Assembly (NCBI GenBank): GCA_041402045.1
Contig: JAWKSZ010000014.1
Span: 1 to 64,000 of the forward strand
Direction of reading: 5' to 3'
Length of the DNA: 64,000 nucleotides
Source of the DNA: JAGQRJ01 sp041402045
GTDB lineage: Bacteria; Planctomycetota; J058
Program-made: the position numbers and the translations under genes
Part shown: piece after piece, positions 27,049 to 35,219 of the stretch
Position numbering within the stretch: the stretch's first letter is position 1
How the letters are laid out: each line of letters starts with the position of its first letter
Notes under the pieces: model-generated
Told to the model about the DNA's origin: nothing
Databases searched by the model: none
The model's input: the letters and a program-made list of their open reading frames with translations, nothing else

Positions 27049-28209
27049 GTGGAGTCGGCGGACGTCGTAGTGATCGGAGCTGGGGTGATCGGGACCTCCG
27101 TGGCCTATCACCTCTCGCAGCGCAACGCGGGGCTCAAGGTCCTGGTGCTCGAGAAGGAGAAGGCCCCCTGCACGGGCTCGACGCCGCTCAGCGCCGGAGG
27201 GATCCGCCAGCAGTTCACGACCGAGGTCAACGTGCGCCTCTCGCGCTACGCCGTCGACTTCTACGAGCGCATGGCCCAGGAGCTCGAGTGCGTGTTCGAC
27301 TTCGAGCAGGAGGGCTACCTGTTCCTCACCGCCGAGGGCGAGACGGCGGAGCGGGTCAAGGAGAACGTGGCGCTGCAGACGTCGCTGGACGTCCCGGTCG
27401 AGGTGCTCGAGCCCGCGGAGATCCGCAAGCGCTGGCCGTTCCTCGAGACCGGCGACCTGGTGCTCGGCACCTTCTGCCAGACCGACGGCTACGCCGACCC
27501 TTACGAGGCCACCATGGGCTTCTACCAGGCGGTGAAGCGCGACCCCAACGTGAGCTACCGCTTCGCCTCGCCGGTGACCGGGATCGAGGTCAGCCAGGGC
27601 CGCGTGCAGAGCGTGACCCTGGGCTCCGGGAGCCAGATCGCCTGCCAGTGGGTGATCGACTGCGCCGGCCCCTGGCTGCGCGAGGTCGGGCTCCTGGCCG
27701 GGATCGAGATCCCCGCCCAGCCCGTGCGCCGCTGCCTGTGGAACACCGAGCCCTTCGCCGAGATCCAGGGCAAGATCCCGCTCACGATCGACATGGAGAC
27801 CGGGTTCTACACCCGCAGCGAGAGCGGCGGGCTCATGCTCGGGCTGGCGAACGTCAACGAGCCCCCCGGGTTCAACGACATCCTCGACGACGACTGGCTC
27901 CCCGAGGTGATCGAGGCCGCGGTCAAGCGGATTCCCTGCCTGGAGCAGGCCGAGATCAACCGCGGCTGGGCCGGCCACTACAGCGTGACCCCCGACCACC
28001 TGCCCGTGCTCGGCCCGGTGCCCGGGGTCGAGGGCTTCCTCTCCGCCGGCGGCTTCTCGGGCCACGGCTTCATGCACGCGCCCTCCACCGGCCTGCTCAT
28101 GGCCGAGTGGGTCGTCGACGGCAAGGCGCACACGATCGACGTGTCCTCGCTCTCGATCGAGCGCTTCAAGGACGGCACCGAGCTCGTCCACGAAGGCAAC
28201 GTGATTTAG
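27049..28209 (+). CDS. FAD-dependent oxidoreductase (DAO / sarcosine oxidase beta-like)
   Basis: The 386-residue flavoprotein starts at GTG 27049, with GGAGG 5 nt upstream. The Rossmann FAD site is VVVIGAGVIGTSVAYHLSQ (5-23), followed by STPLSAGGIRQQF. The C-terminal flavin-binding part reads RGWAGHYSVTPDHLPVLGPV and SAGGFSGHGFMHAPSTG. These are typical of DAO-family amino-acid or sarcosine oxidases and dehydrogenases. The length fits the beta-subunit-like single-protein form. No partner subunits (alpha, gamma, delta) are adjacent, so it may be a dehydrogenase working alone on a secondary amine or D-amino acid. It stands alone between two repeat arrays. Confidence 0.88.
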   Translation: MESADVVVIGAGVIGTSVAYHLSQRNAGLKVLVLEKEKAPCTGSTPLSAGGIRQQFTTEVNVRLSRYAVDFYERMAQELECVFDFEQEGYLFLTAEGETAERVKENVALQTSLDVPVEVLEPAEIRKRWPFLETGDLVLGTFCQTDGYADPYEATMGFYQAVKRDPNVSYRFASPVTGIEVSQGRVQSVTLGSGSQIACQWVIDCAGPWLREVGLLAGIEIPAQPVRRCLWNTEPFAEIQGKIPLTIDMETGFYTRSESGGLMLGLANVNEPPGFNDILDDDWLPEVIEAAVKRIPCLEQAEINRGWAGHYSVTPDHLPVLGPVPGVEGFLSAGGFSGHGFMHAPSTGLLMAEWVVDGKAHTIDVSSLSIERFKDGTELVHEGNVI

Positions 28210-28229
28210 GAGCCCCGCGCGCCGACGCA

Positions 28230-28494
28230 GGTCGACCCGCTCGGAGCCCGTTCACCCAACGGCCTCCACGTCGGTCGACCTGCTCGGGACCCGTTCACCC
28301 AACGGCTTCCACGTCGGTCGACCCGCATGGAGCCCGTTCGCAACAGCTTCCGTCGACCCGCATGAGCCCGTTCCCAACGGCTTCCACGTCGGTCGACCCG
28401 CATGGAGCCCGTTCACCCAACGGCCTCCACGTCGGTCGACCCGCATGGAACCCGTTCACCCAACGGACTCCACGTCGGTCGACCTGCTCGGAGG
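28230..28494. repeat. 43-bp tandem repeat array
   Basis: Seven units, each starting GGTCGAC, at 28230, 28273, 28316, 28351, 28391, 28434 and 28477. Five steps are exactly 43 bp; two units are shortened (35 and 40 bp) and the last is degenerate. The inner sequence includes CCCGTTCACCCAACGG and CACGTCGGTCGACC. Units are nearly identical throughout, so there are no spacers. It lies immediately 3' of the FAD gene; no gene is present in 28210-28571. Confidence 0.85.
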
Positions 28495-28558
28495 CCGACC
28501 CCACAACGACTTCCGCGCGGGCTCGAGCCTCGGCCTCCCGCCCCCGAGCGCCCCTCGC

Positions 28559-28564
28559 TAGGCT
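28559..28564 (+). promoter_or_regulatory. -10 box TAGGCT, leaderless promoter
   Basis: TAGGCT ends 7 nt before ATG 28572; no ribosome site. Confidence 0.45.
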
Positions 28565-28571
28565 AAATGCA

Positions 28572-28883
28572 ATGCCCGGCGACCCCTACGCGACCCCCCG
28601 GTCTGAGCTGCAGGATCCGCCCAACGAGCGAGCGCGAGATCGCGCGCGCACGGCGCGGGTGTTCGCGCTCCTGAACCTGGGGCTCGGGGCCTACCTCGGC
28701 TACGAGCTGCTGCGGGTCGTGCTCCCGGGGATCGCGGCGGCGCGGGTCGGGCGCTTCACCTGGGACCTCGCGCTCTACGGTGGGCTGCTCCTGCTCCCGC
28801 TGGCCTTCATGGGCAAGGGGCTGTTCGAGCTCGGCGGTCCGCTCTGGCGTCGCGCGGGCGAGACCCACCCGGAGCGCACCTGA
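28572..28883 (+). CDS. Small two-helix membrane protein
   Basis: This 103-residue protein begins MPGDPYATPRSELQDPP, then an Arg-rich stretch and two membrane helices (about 30-52 and 66-84), ending in charged residues. The DPYxxP start is shared with the zinc-ribbon membrane protein at 23138 and resembles the NPYxxP starts of many small membrane proteins in planctomycetes. It probably opens a transcript including the two RING/PHD-like genes downstream (gap 74 bp). Function unknown. Confidence 0.65.
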   Translation: MPGDPYATPRSELQDPPNERARDRARTARVFALLNLGLGAYLGYELLRVVLPGIAAARVGRFTWDLALYGGLLLLPLAFMGKGLFELGGPLWRRAGETHPERT

Positions 28884-28957
28884 CGCCGGCGTTGGCAACC
28901 TCGGTCCAGGATCGCAGGGCTTCCGGCGGTCCACGGTGTCCTCCCGCGTCGGGGCCC

Positions 28958-29260
28958 ATGATCCAGCTCGCCCCCCGCACCCCGGCCCAGATCTGCCCCC
29001 GCTGCCGCGCCGCGGTCGACGCCGAGGCCCCGCCCTGTCGCCGCTGCGGCGCGCGCCTGCACGCGGCCTGCCTCACCGAGTTCGGCGCGAGCTGCCCCTG
29101 CTGCCGCGAGCCGCTGCGCCGGAGCCCGGCGCCGCCGCTGCGTCTGCGACGCCCACGGCCGTCGCCGCTGGTGCGCGCCACCGAGGACCTGCTCGTGTTC
29201 GGCTTCAGCGTCAGCGCCGGCTTCGTGGCGTTCGTCCTGCTCCTCGCCCTGGCGCTCTGA
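28958..29260 (+). CDS. RING/PHD-like C4HC3 zinc-finger membrane protein
   Basis: The 100-residue protein has eight ordered metal ligands: Cys13, 16, 27, 30, His35, Cys38, 46, 49. That is the C4HC3 order of PHD and RING-CH fingers, as in bacterial 'Prok-RING' proteins. A Pro/Arg linker leads to one C-terminal membrane helix (about 76-100, LLVFGFSVSAGFVAFVLLLALAL), so the finger would sit in the cytoplasm. The next gene encodes a related finger and begins one base after this stop. Whether it has any ubiquitin-ligase-like activity is unknown; a structural or protein-binding role is safer. Confidence 0.7.
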   Translation: MIQLAPRTPAQICPRCRAAVDAEAPPCRRCGARLHAACLTEFGASCPCCREPLRRSPAPPLRLRRPRPSPLVRATEDLLVFGFSVSAGFVAFVLLLALAL

Positions 29261-29261
29261 G

Positions 29262-29767
29262 GTGGAGTCGCGCCGGCGGCTGACCGCGCGGGCCCGGGAG
29301 CAGCAGACCCTGCGCTGCCCCCTGTGCTTCGAGGGCCTGGAGCAGCTCGCGTTCGAGACCTGCCCCACGTGCCAGGTCCGCGCCCACACCGCCTGCCGCG
29401 ACGAGTTCGGCGGCTGCCCTCACGGCTGCGAGCGCGGCGTGCGCGGCGGCGTCGCCGCGCAGGAGCGGCTCTCGGCCTGGCAGGCCCAGGCCCGGGAGCG
29501 GCTGGAGCGGATCGAGGCCACGCGCTGGGCGCAAAATCGGTTGGACGGGGTGGAGGGTAGGGCGTTCACGCAAGCCAACGCGCCCCCGTCCGACCGATTC
29601 TTACGCCGCCGAAGGCGGCGCGGCAGCGGAAGCTGCCGCAGAGAGACCGGGGCAAGGGCCGCAAGCGGGCGCGGGCGGCCAAGGACCCCTGGGACGCGGA
29701 GGTCGTGGTCGGGGTCGTGGCCTTGGTCCTGCTCGCGATCGTGGTCGTGAGCCAGGTCGTGCGCTAG
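29262..29767 (+). pseudogene. Second RING/PHD-like gene, split by a palindromic insertion
   Basis: The N-terminal part (GTG 29262) has another C4HC3 finger: Cys19, 22, 34, 37, His42, Cys45, 52, 56, with the shared phrase HTACRDEFG. After residue 90 (RWAQ) a 68-bp inverted-repeat element interrupts the frame. The true C-terminus survives in a different frame: KGRKRARAAKDPWDAEVVVGVVALVLLAIVVVSQ ends with a membrane helix and stops at 29765-29767. The frame offset equals 68 bp modulo 3, so removing the element restores one protein of about 145 residues. Without repair, translation runs on out of frame to 29750. Confidence 0.6.
29533..29600. mobile_element. Palindromic insertion (MITE/REP-like), about 68 bp
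   Basis: Arms AATCGGTTGGACGGGG (29535-29550) and CCCCGTCCGACCGATT (29584-29599) are inverse complements with one mismatch. The 33-bp centre has no coding content. No target-site duplication is certain. It breaks the second RING-like gene. No transposase is in the window, so any mobility would need help from elsewhere. Confidence 0.5.
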
Positions 29768-29833
29768 CGATTACCGGTTCGCGCGCAGCGCAGCGGCGGC
29801 GGGGCCTTGAATCGCCGGATCGCTCTGAAGTGG

Positions 29834-30231
29834 TGTAGGGGCGGGGTTTATCCGGTTTATCCCCGCCCGCGGGTGTCGGGCCGCTTCCGCAGGGCGGAGC
29901 CTCTCCAATCAGGCGCGTGTGCCCACTTTTTGGGGTAGGGGCGGGGTTTATCCCCGCCCGCGGGTGTCGGGCCGCTTCCGCAGGGGGGAGCCTCTCCAAT
30001 CAGGCGCGTGTGCCCATTTTGGGGTAGGGGCGGGGTTTATCCCCGCCCAGGTGTCGTGCCGCTTCCGCAGGGGAGCGGGCTCTGAGCGTGTGCCCCCGAG
30101 CGGCGGAGCGATCAGCGTTGGCTGCCGGTCCCTCTGGGCCGAGACGTGGACGGACGGACAACCCCGGGCGGGGATCGGAATAAGCCCTACCCCAAAGTGG
30201 GCACATGCGCCTGATTGGAAAGGCTCCGCGA
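29834..30231. repeat. About 90-bp repeats with a GGGGCGGGG/CCCCGCCC palindrome
   Basis: Three direct copies start at 29834, 29936 and 30025. Each contains GGGGCGGGG-TTTAT-CCCCGCCC, then GTGTCGGGCCGCTTCCGCAGG, CTCTCCAATCAGGCGC and GTGTGCCCA with a T-rich end. The first has an extra 9 bp and the third is truncated. A degenerate copy lies in inverse orientation at about 30162-30231. The flanks 29768-29833 and 30232-30393 show nothing recognisable. No gene is seen in the whole gap. Confidence 0.8.
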
Positions 30232-30393
30232 CGCGCACCCGGGGACGAAGGCCGTGCCGAACACCTGTGGGCGTGTGCCCTACGCGACCGAGCGAGTCAC
30301 AGGGTGCGATCTCACCGAGGCGAGGCGGCCGATGGGAACACGCCGTGAGGCCGGCGTCCGCCGCCCGAACGGGTGTGGAGAGACCCCCTGAGA

Positions 30394-30765
30394 TCAGCCG
30401 CTGGCCCGGACGGCGAGCACAGCGCCGAGGGCGAGGGCGGCCGGGAGCGCTTGCACGAACAAGATCCCGGCGGAGGCGGTCAGCGCGCCGACGACGCCGG
30501 CGACGATCACACAGCCGAGGAAGAACGCCTGGAGCTGGAACGCGACCCCGGGCTCGGCCAGGAGCGACCAGATCAGCCCTGCGGCGAGGAACAGGTTGTA
30601 GAGCCCCTGGTTCTGGGCGAAGACCTTGCAGGTCTCGGCGTCCTCGGCGCTGAGCTTGAACACCTTGAGCCCGGTGGGGGTCGTGAACAGGAGCGACTCG
30701 AGGGCGGCGAAGCCCACGTGCAGCGCCGCGACCAGGCCCACCAGGATCTGGGCCAGGAGCTGCAC
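30394..30765 (-). CDS. DUF1304 membrane protein
   Basis: The 123-residue protein with four predicted helices fits the DUF1304 pattern (LVAALHVGFAALESLLF, FAQNQGLYNLFLAAGLIW, GCVIVAGVVGALTAS, ILFVQALPAALAL). DUF1304 proteins are small inner-membrane proteins of unknown role. The GTG at 30765 shares a base with the ispG stop (TAGTG), so it is translated from the ispG mRNA. Confidence 0.85.
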   Translation of the reverse strand: MQLLAQILVGLVAALHVGFAALESLLFTTPTGLKVFKLSAEDAETCKVFAQNQGLYNLFLAAGLIWSLLAEPGVAFQLQAFFLGCVIVAGVVGALTASAGILFVQALPAALALGAVLAVRASG

Positions 30766-32765
30766 TAGACGACCGGGAGCGCGACGGAGGGCTCGACCCA
30801 GCGGCCCTGGTCCTTGATCAGCTGCACCAGGCGATCCGGGGCCTCGTCCTCGGGCACCTCGCGCACGACGCACTCCTTGCCCACGTAGAGGTTGACCTTG
30901 CCCGGCTTCCAGCCCACGTAGCCGAAGTCGGCGTCGGCCATTTCGCCGGGGCCGTTCACGATGCAGCCCATGACCGCGATCTTCACGCCCTTGAGGTGCG
31001 CGGTGCGCTCCTTGATCTGCTGGGTCACGGGCTCGAGCTCGAACAGGGTCCGCCCGCAGCCGGGGCAGGAGATGTATTCGGTCTCGGTCGTCCGGCGCCG
31101 CGCGCCCTGGAGCACGCCGTAGGCCACGTCGCGCACCCGGCCCACGTCGGTGCCCTCGATCCGCAGCGCGTCGCCGATCCCGTCGATCAGCAGCCCGCCG
31201 GCCGACGTCGCGGCGTCGACCAGGGCCTGGTCGGCCTCGACGTCGTGGTAGTTCGCGACGACCACGATCGGGAGGTCGAGCTCGCGCTCGGCGAGCTCGC
31301 CCACGAGCGCCCGGGTCCAGGCGGGGTGGGTCAGCGCCGCCTCGCCCGGGAGCACGCTCAGGGCCACGTGGGCCAGCTCCTTGACCGCGGCCTGAGCCTG
31401 GTCGGCCAGGGCCTGCGGATAGTGCCCCTCGAGCAGGAGCGCCGTGTCCTCGTGCTGGGCCACGGCCCGGGCCAGGATCTCGGCGTCGGCGATCGCGGCC
31501 TCTCTCGGGGTCAGGCGATCGGCGGCGGGGAGCAGCCGACTGAGGAGCTCCTCGTTGATCCACACCGCGGGGGCGGCCCAGGCGTCCAGCGCCAGGTCCA
31601 CGGCGTCGGCGGCCTCGCGCAGGGCGACGAACGCGTCCACGTCGGCGGCGTCGCTGACCTCGAGCCGGGCCAGCTCCAGCCGGCGCTCGCCGGCGGCGGC
31701 GCCGGCGTGGGCGGCGAACAGCGCGGGATCGACGTGGCTCGCGCGGCCGAGGTGGGCCTCGACGCGCACGTCCTGGCTGGCGCCCATGGCGGCCGCGGCG
31801 CGGCCTTGCTCGATCCGACGCGTGGCGCGGCGGGAGAAGGTCAAGGGGTCCGTGGGGTCATTGCCCGGGAGCTCCGGGGCCCGGAGCTCGGCGCCCGCGC
31901 GCTGCGCGATCGCGAAGCCCACGGGGACCTCCGCCGCCGGGTCCTCGGTCAGGCTGACCCGGATCGTGTCGCCGATCCCGTCTTGCAGCAGCCCGCCGAT
32001 CCCGATCGCGGACTTGATCCGCGCGGGGTCGCCGTCGCCGGCCTCGGTCACGCCGAGGTGGAACGGGTAGTCCATGCCCTCGAGGTCCATTTGCTGCGCG
32101 AGCAGGCGGTAGGCCTCGGTCATGATCCGCGTGTTCGAGGCCTTCATGGAGATCACGAGGGCGTGGTAGTCGTGCTTGCGGCAGATCCGCACGAACTCGA
32201 GCGCGCTCTCGACCATGCCCTGGGGGCTGTCGCCGTAGCGGTTCACGATCCGGTCCGAGAGCGAGCCGTGGTTCGTCCCGATCCGCATGGCGATCCCGCG
32301 CTCCTTGGCGCGCAGGACCAGCGGCGTGAACTTCTCCTCGATCCGCGCGAGCTCCTGGGCGTATTCCTCGTCGGTGTAGCTGCGCTGGGCGAAGCGCTTG
32401 GTGTCGGTGAAGTTGCCGGGGTTGACCCGCACCTTGTCCACGTGCTCGACGGCGAGCATGGCCAGCTTCGGCGAGAAGTGAATGTCGGCCACGAGGGGCA
32501 CCGAGAGCCCGCGCTCGGCCATGCGCGCGCGCAGCTCGGGCAGGGCCTGGGCGTCCTTGAGCGAGGGCACGGTCACGCGCACGATCTCGCAGCCGGCGGC
32601 GATCAGGCGCTCGATCTGGCCCAGGGTCCCCTCCACGTCGTAGGTGAAGGTGGTGGTCATGGACTGCACCCGGATCGGGTGCTCGGCCCCGATCGCGACG
32701 TCGCCGATCCACACCTCGCGGGTGGGGCGACGACGGGGGGCGAGGCGGGTTCCAGGTAGGGCCAT
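30765..32765 (-). CDS. ispG: 4-hydroxy-3-methylbut-2-enyl diphosphate synthase, long form
   Basis: The 666-residue IspG (GcpE) reduces methylerythritol cyclodiphosphate to HMBPP in the MEP isoprenoid pathway. The N-terminal TIM barrel starts VWIGDVAIGAEHPIRVQSMTTT and has VRVNPGNF. The [4Fe-4S] domain has CPGCGRTLFELE and MGCIVNGPGEMADADFGYVG, with the conserved cysteines. Between them is an extra barrel-like domain of about 250 residues, the plant/Chlamydia/Bacteroidetes form rather than the roughly 370-residue proteobacterial one. It starts at ATG 32765 after an ACGGAGAG ribosome site and a TAGGAT -10 box. It is co-transcribed with DUF1304. Confidence 0.95.
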   Translation of the reverse strand: MALPGTRLAPRRRPTREVWIGDVAIGAEHPIRVQSMTTTFTYDVEGTLGQIERLIAAGCEIVRVTVPSLKDAQALPELRARMAERGLSVPLVADIHFSPKLAMLAVEHVDKVRVNPGNFTDTKRFAQRSYTDEEYAQELARIEEKFTPLVLRAKERGIAMRIGTNHGSLSDRIVNRYGDSPQGMVESALEFVRICRKHDYHALVISMKASNTRIMTEAYRLLAQQMDLEGMDYPFHLGVTEAGDGDPARIKSAIGIGGLLQDGIGDTIRVSLTEDPAAEVPVGFAIAQRAGAELRAPELPGNDPTDPLTFSRRATRRIEQGRAAAAMGASQDVRVEAHLGRASHVDPALFAAHAGAAAGERRLELARLEVSDAADVDAFVALREAADAVDLALDAWAAPAVWINEELLSRLLPAADRLTPREAAIADAEILARAVAQHEDTALLLEGHYPQALADQAQAAVKELAHVALSVLPGEAALTHPAWTRALVGELAERELDLPIVVVANYHDVEADQALVDAATSAGGLLIDGIGDALRIEGTDVGRVRDVAYGVLQGARRRTTETEYISCPGCGRTLFELEPVTQQIKERTAHLKGVKIAVMGCIVNGPGEMADADFGYVGWKPGKVNLYVGKECVVREVPEDEAPDRLVQLIKDQGRWVEPSVALPVV

Positions 32766-32783
32766 AAACTCTCCGTGGGGCGG

Positions 32784-32789
32784 ATCCTA
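32784..32789 (-). promoter_or_regulatory. -10 box TAGGAT of ispG
   Basis: On the minus strand TAGGAT ends 18 nt before the ispG ATG, with the ribosome site between. From here to 33128 (about 340 bp) I see no gene and no clear repeat. Confidence 0.45.
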
Positions 32790-33154
32790 CCGACTGCGGG
32801 TAGGCGCTCAAGGCGAAACGCGGAGCACCTGGAGCGCGGGGGGCTACGCTCCAGCGCCCTGCGAGGCGTCCGCCGACGGTCCGGCGCGCGCTCGACGGCG
32901 GTGGGGACCGGGGCCGAAGCCTTGTCACACGGCGACTTGCGCAAGGACCTCCCGGCCGAGGCGGGCTCGGGCGAATCTCCTCCGAAGGCCGGGAGGGCCC
33001 GCGCGAGCTCGGCGGCGGTGGAGCAGAACGACCCCAGGACGGCGCAGCCGCAACCCTGCGCACGGACCCCGCGTTCCAGGCCTGCTCGAGGGCTCCTGAG
33101 CTGGATCGCGGAACCCGACCCCAGGCCGTAGACTCCCTCGCCGGAGGTTGGACC

Positions 33155-33703
33155 ATGCGCACCACGATCGCCGCGGCTCTGCTCTGGGCCTGCGCCCTGG
33201 GAGCCGCCACGGCCGAGGACGAGGCGGCCCCCGAGTTCGCGCCCCTGCCCTACACCGCCAACCAGATCCGCGGGGCCATGCCCCGCGGGTTTCGCTGCGT
33301 CTACGTGACCACCGAGGGCGAGGACGTGGTCAAGAGCGTGTGGACGGTGCTGGCGAGCGACGTCGACGGCGCCTCGATCGAGTTCCGCACCCTCGACGCC
33401 GCTGGGACCGAGGTCGGCGAGCCCGAGGTCCGGCGCTCGGCCTGGACCGAGCTCCGCGACCACGCCCAGTTCCCGGCCGCCCTGACCACGATCCAGGACG
33501 CGACGATCGAGGTCCCCGCCGGGGCCTTCGAGTGCTGGCTCTACACCCTGACGGTCGAGGCCGACGGCGTGACCACCGTGCGCCGCTTCTGGTTCGCCAA
33601 GGAGAAGCCCGGAGCCCCGGTGCGCTTCGAGACCGTGCGCGACGGGGCCCTCGTCTCGCGCAGCGTGTTGACCGAGCTCCAGAAGACACCCGCCAAGAAG
33701 TAG
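33155..33703 (+). CDS. Exported protein of unknown function
   Basis: This 182-residue protein has a signal peptide (MRTTIAAALLWACALGAATA, cleavage near Ala20). The mature domain, of mixed strands, reads FAPLPYTANQIRGAMPRGFRCVYVTTEGED and later FECWLYTLTVEADGVTTVRRFWFAKEKPGAPVRFE. This layout resembles the beta-barrel half-shell of LolA/LppX-like or DUF3108-like periplasmic proteins, but I cannot assign a family. GGAGG lies 7 nt before ATG 33155, and a TAGACT box 20 nt before. Single gene. Confidence 0.7.
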   Translation: MRTTIAAALLWACALGAATAEDEAAPEFAPLPYTANQIRGAMPRGFRCVYVTTEGEDVVKSVWTVLASDVDGASIEFRTLDAAGTEVGEPEVRRSAWTELRDHAQFPAALTTIQDATIEVPAGAFECWLYTLTVEADGVTTVRRFWFAKEKPGAPVRFETVRDGALVSRSVLTELQKTPAKK

Positions 33704-33743
33704 GTCTTCACCCGGCGGGCGCCTGCGGTCGACGCGCGCGAGA

Positions 33744-35219
33744 TCACGGCGGGAAGGGGAGGACGCGCGCCCCGGGCCGGGGCAGGACGTGCAGCCGCGC
33801 GGGGTCGAACAGGCGGTAGGGGGCGGGGGCGAACTGCATGGGCTCGGCGTCCGCCCAGGCCTCCTCCGCCGCAGCGAGCTCTTCCGCGGGCACGTCGCCG
33901 CGCAGGGCCAGGAGGTGGATCCACGCCGCCCAGAACGGGCGCGGCCAGTCCTCCCGCTGGCGGCCTGCCAGGTGGTCCGCGGCGCGCTGGAGGTGCGCAG
34001 CGCGCTCGATCTCGCTGTCCGCGCGCCGGGCGCGGGCGAGGTCGAGGGCCGCCAGGGTGAGGTAGACCTCCTTCTCGCGCTTCAGGCCCTCGACCTGGAC
34101 CGAGGCCTCCTCCCCCCGACCCCCGGCGAGCAGGACGTTCGCCAGGTTGCACACGTCGATCACCCCGCGCTTGGAGCCCATGGCGCGGGTGACGAGCTGG
34201 GCCAGGTCCTCGACGTCGGGCCACTCGCCGGGGGGCGGCGGCTCGCGCGGGTAGCGGGCCTCAGCCAGGCGCTTCGCCCCCAGCCGGTAGAGCTCGTCCT
34301 CGTCCAGGAAGCGCCGCCCGTCGAAGCTGGTCAGCGCCCAAGCGGTGGCCTCCATGTCCGCCAGCACCCGCTCCAGCTCCGCCACCAGCGCCGGTCCGTC
34401 GACCGGCGCGCGGTAGAACTCGCACTCGAGCAACCACCACACACCCCACACCCGCAGCTGGACCGCGAAGGGCGCCAGGCTCTCGGGGGTCACGGCGCTG
34501 GCGAAGGCTGCGCACGCGTTCGTGCGCCCGCGGACGTCGTGCTCGCGGGTCCAGTCGCGATCGAGGGTCACCACGGCCCGCGCAAACTCCAGGGCGCGCC
34601 GCCCGTGCCCCGACGGCAGGGCTTCGCCGAGGGCGAGGATCGAGTCCACCGGGAGGTGCTCCTCGAACGGGACCCGCGCCTCGCCGTCGAACAGCCGGCG
34701 CTCGCCGTAGATCGCATACTCGGCCAGGCGCTCGGCCAGATACCCGAGCAGCGCGGCGTCGACCGGGGACTCGGGGTCGAGCTCGCCGCTCCAGCGCGCG
34801 ACGTAGGTGTAGACCTCGGCCGCGTCGGCCTGGATCCGCTCCGCGATGCCCCGCGGGTCGCCGCCAGGGGTCGCGAACGAGTCGCGCAGCGCGCTGGAGG
34901 CCAGGCGCAGGCGCTGCCCCGCGATCACCGCCGCGCGCAGCCGCTCGCCGCTGGCCCCCTCGCGGGAGCCGACGCGTCGGCGGGAGAGCATGCCGCGAGC
35001 GGTCAGCCAGGCCTCCCAGTGCTCGCGGCGCTCGCGCGGCAGGTCGAGGGCCAAGAGCGCCTCAGGGCTCGGTTCGAGCCCGCGCACCAGGAGCGCTTCA
35101 CCCCGCCGCACCCACTCGGCCCCCGGCGGCTCCAAGCACCAACGCGCCCAGGCGGCCTCGGGGAGCCCCGCGCGCCAACCCTCGACGTCGGGCCAGGGAG
35201 CGCTGGCCGGCGCGCGGCG
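33744..35219 (-). pseudogene. C-terminal part of the kinase at 35098, displaced by a frame break
   Basis: This frame is open from 35219 (after a TAG at 35222-35220) to its stop at 33744, but has no ribosome site and no good ATG or GTG at its beginning. It codes for about 490 residues of a helical, charged region (WPDVEGWRAGLPEAAWARW, ALLVRGLEPSPEALLALDLP, ending HVLPRPGARVLPFPP). It directly continues the kinase reading frame after one net extra base between about 35170 and 35219. The best reading is one original protein of about 865 residues: cytoplasmic kinase, membrane segment and this outer domain. As written, the part is untranslated unless ribosomes shift frame. A TTG at 35135 is the only weak start. 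Confidence 0.55.

Noticed and set aside
28230..28494. CRISPR-like array
   Set aside because: The 43-bp units are near-identical from end to end, so no spacers exist; no cas genes are nearby.
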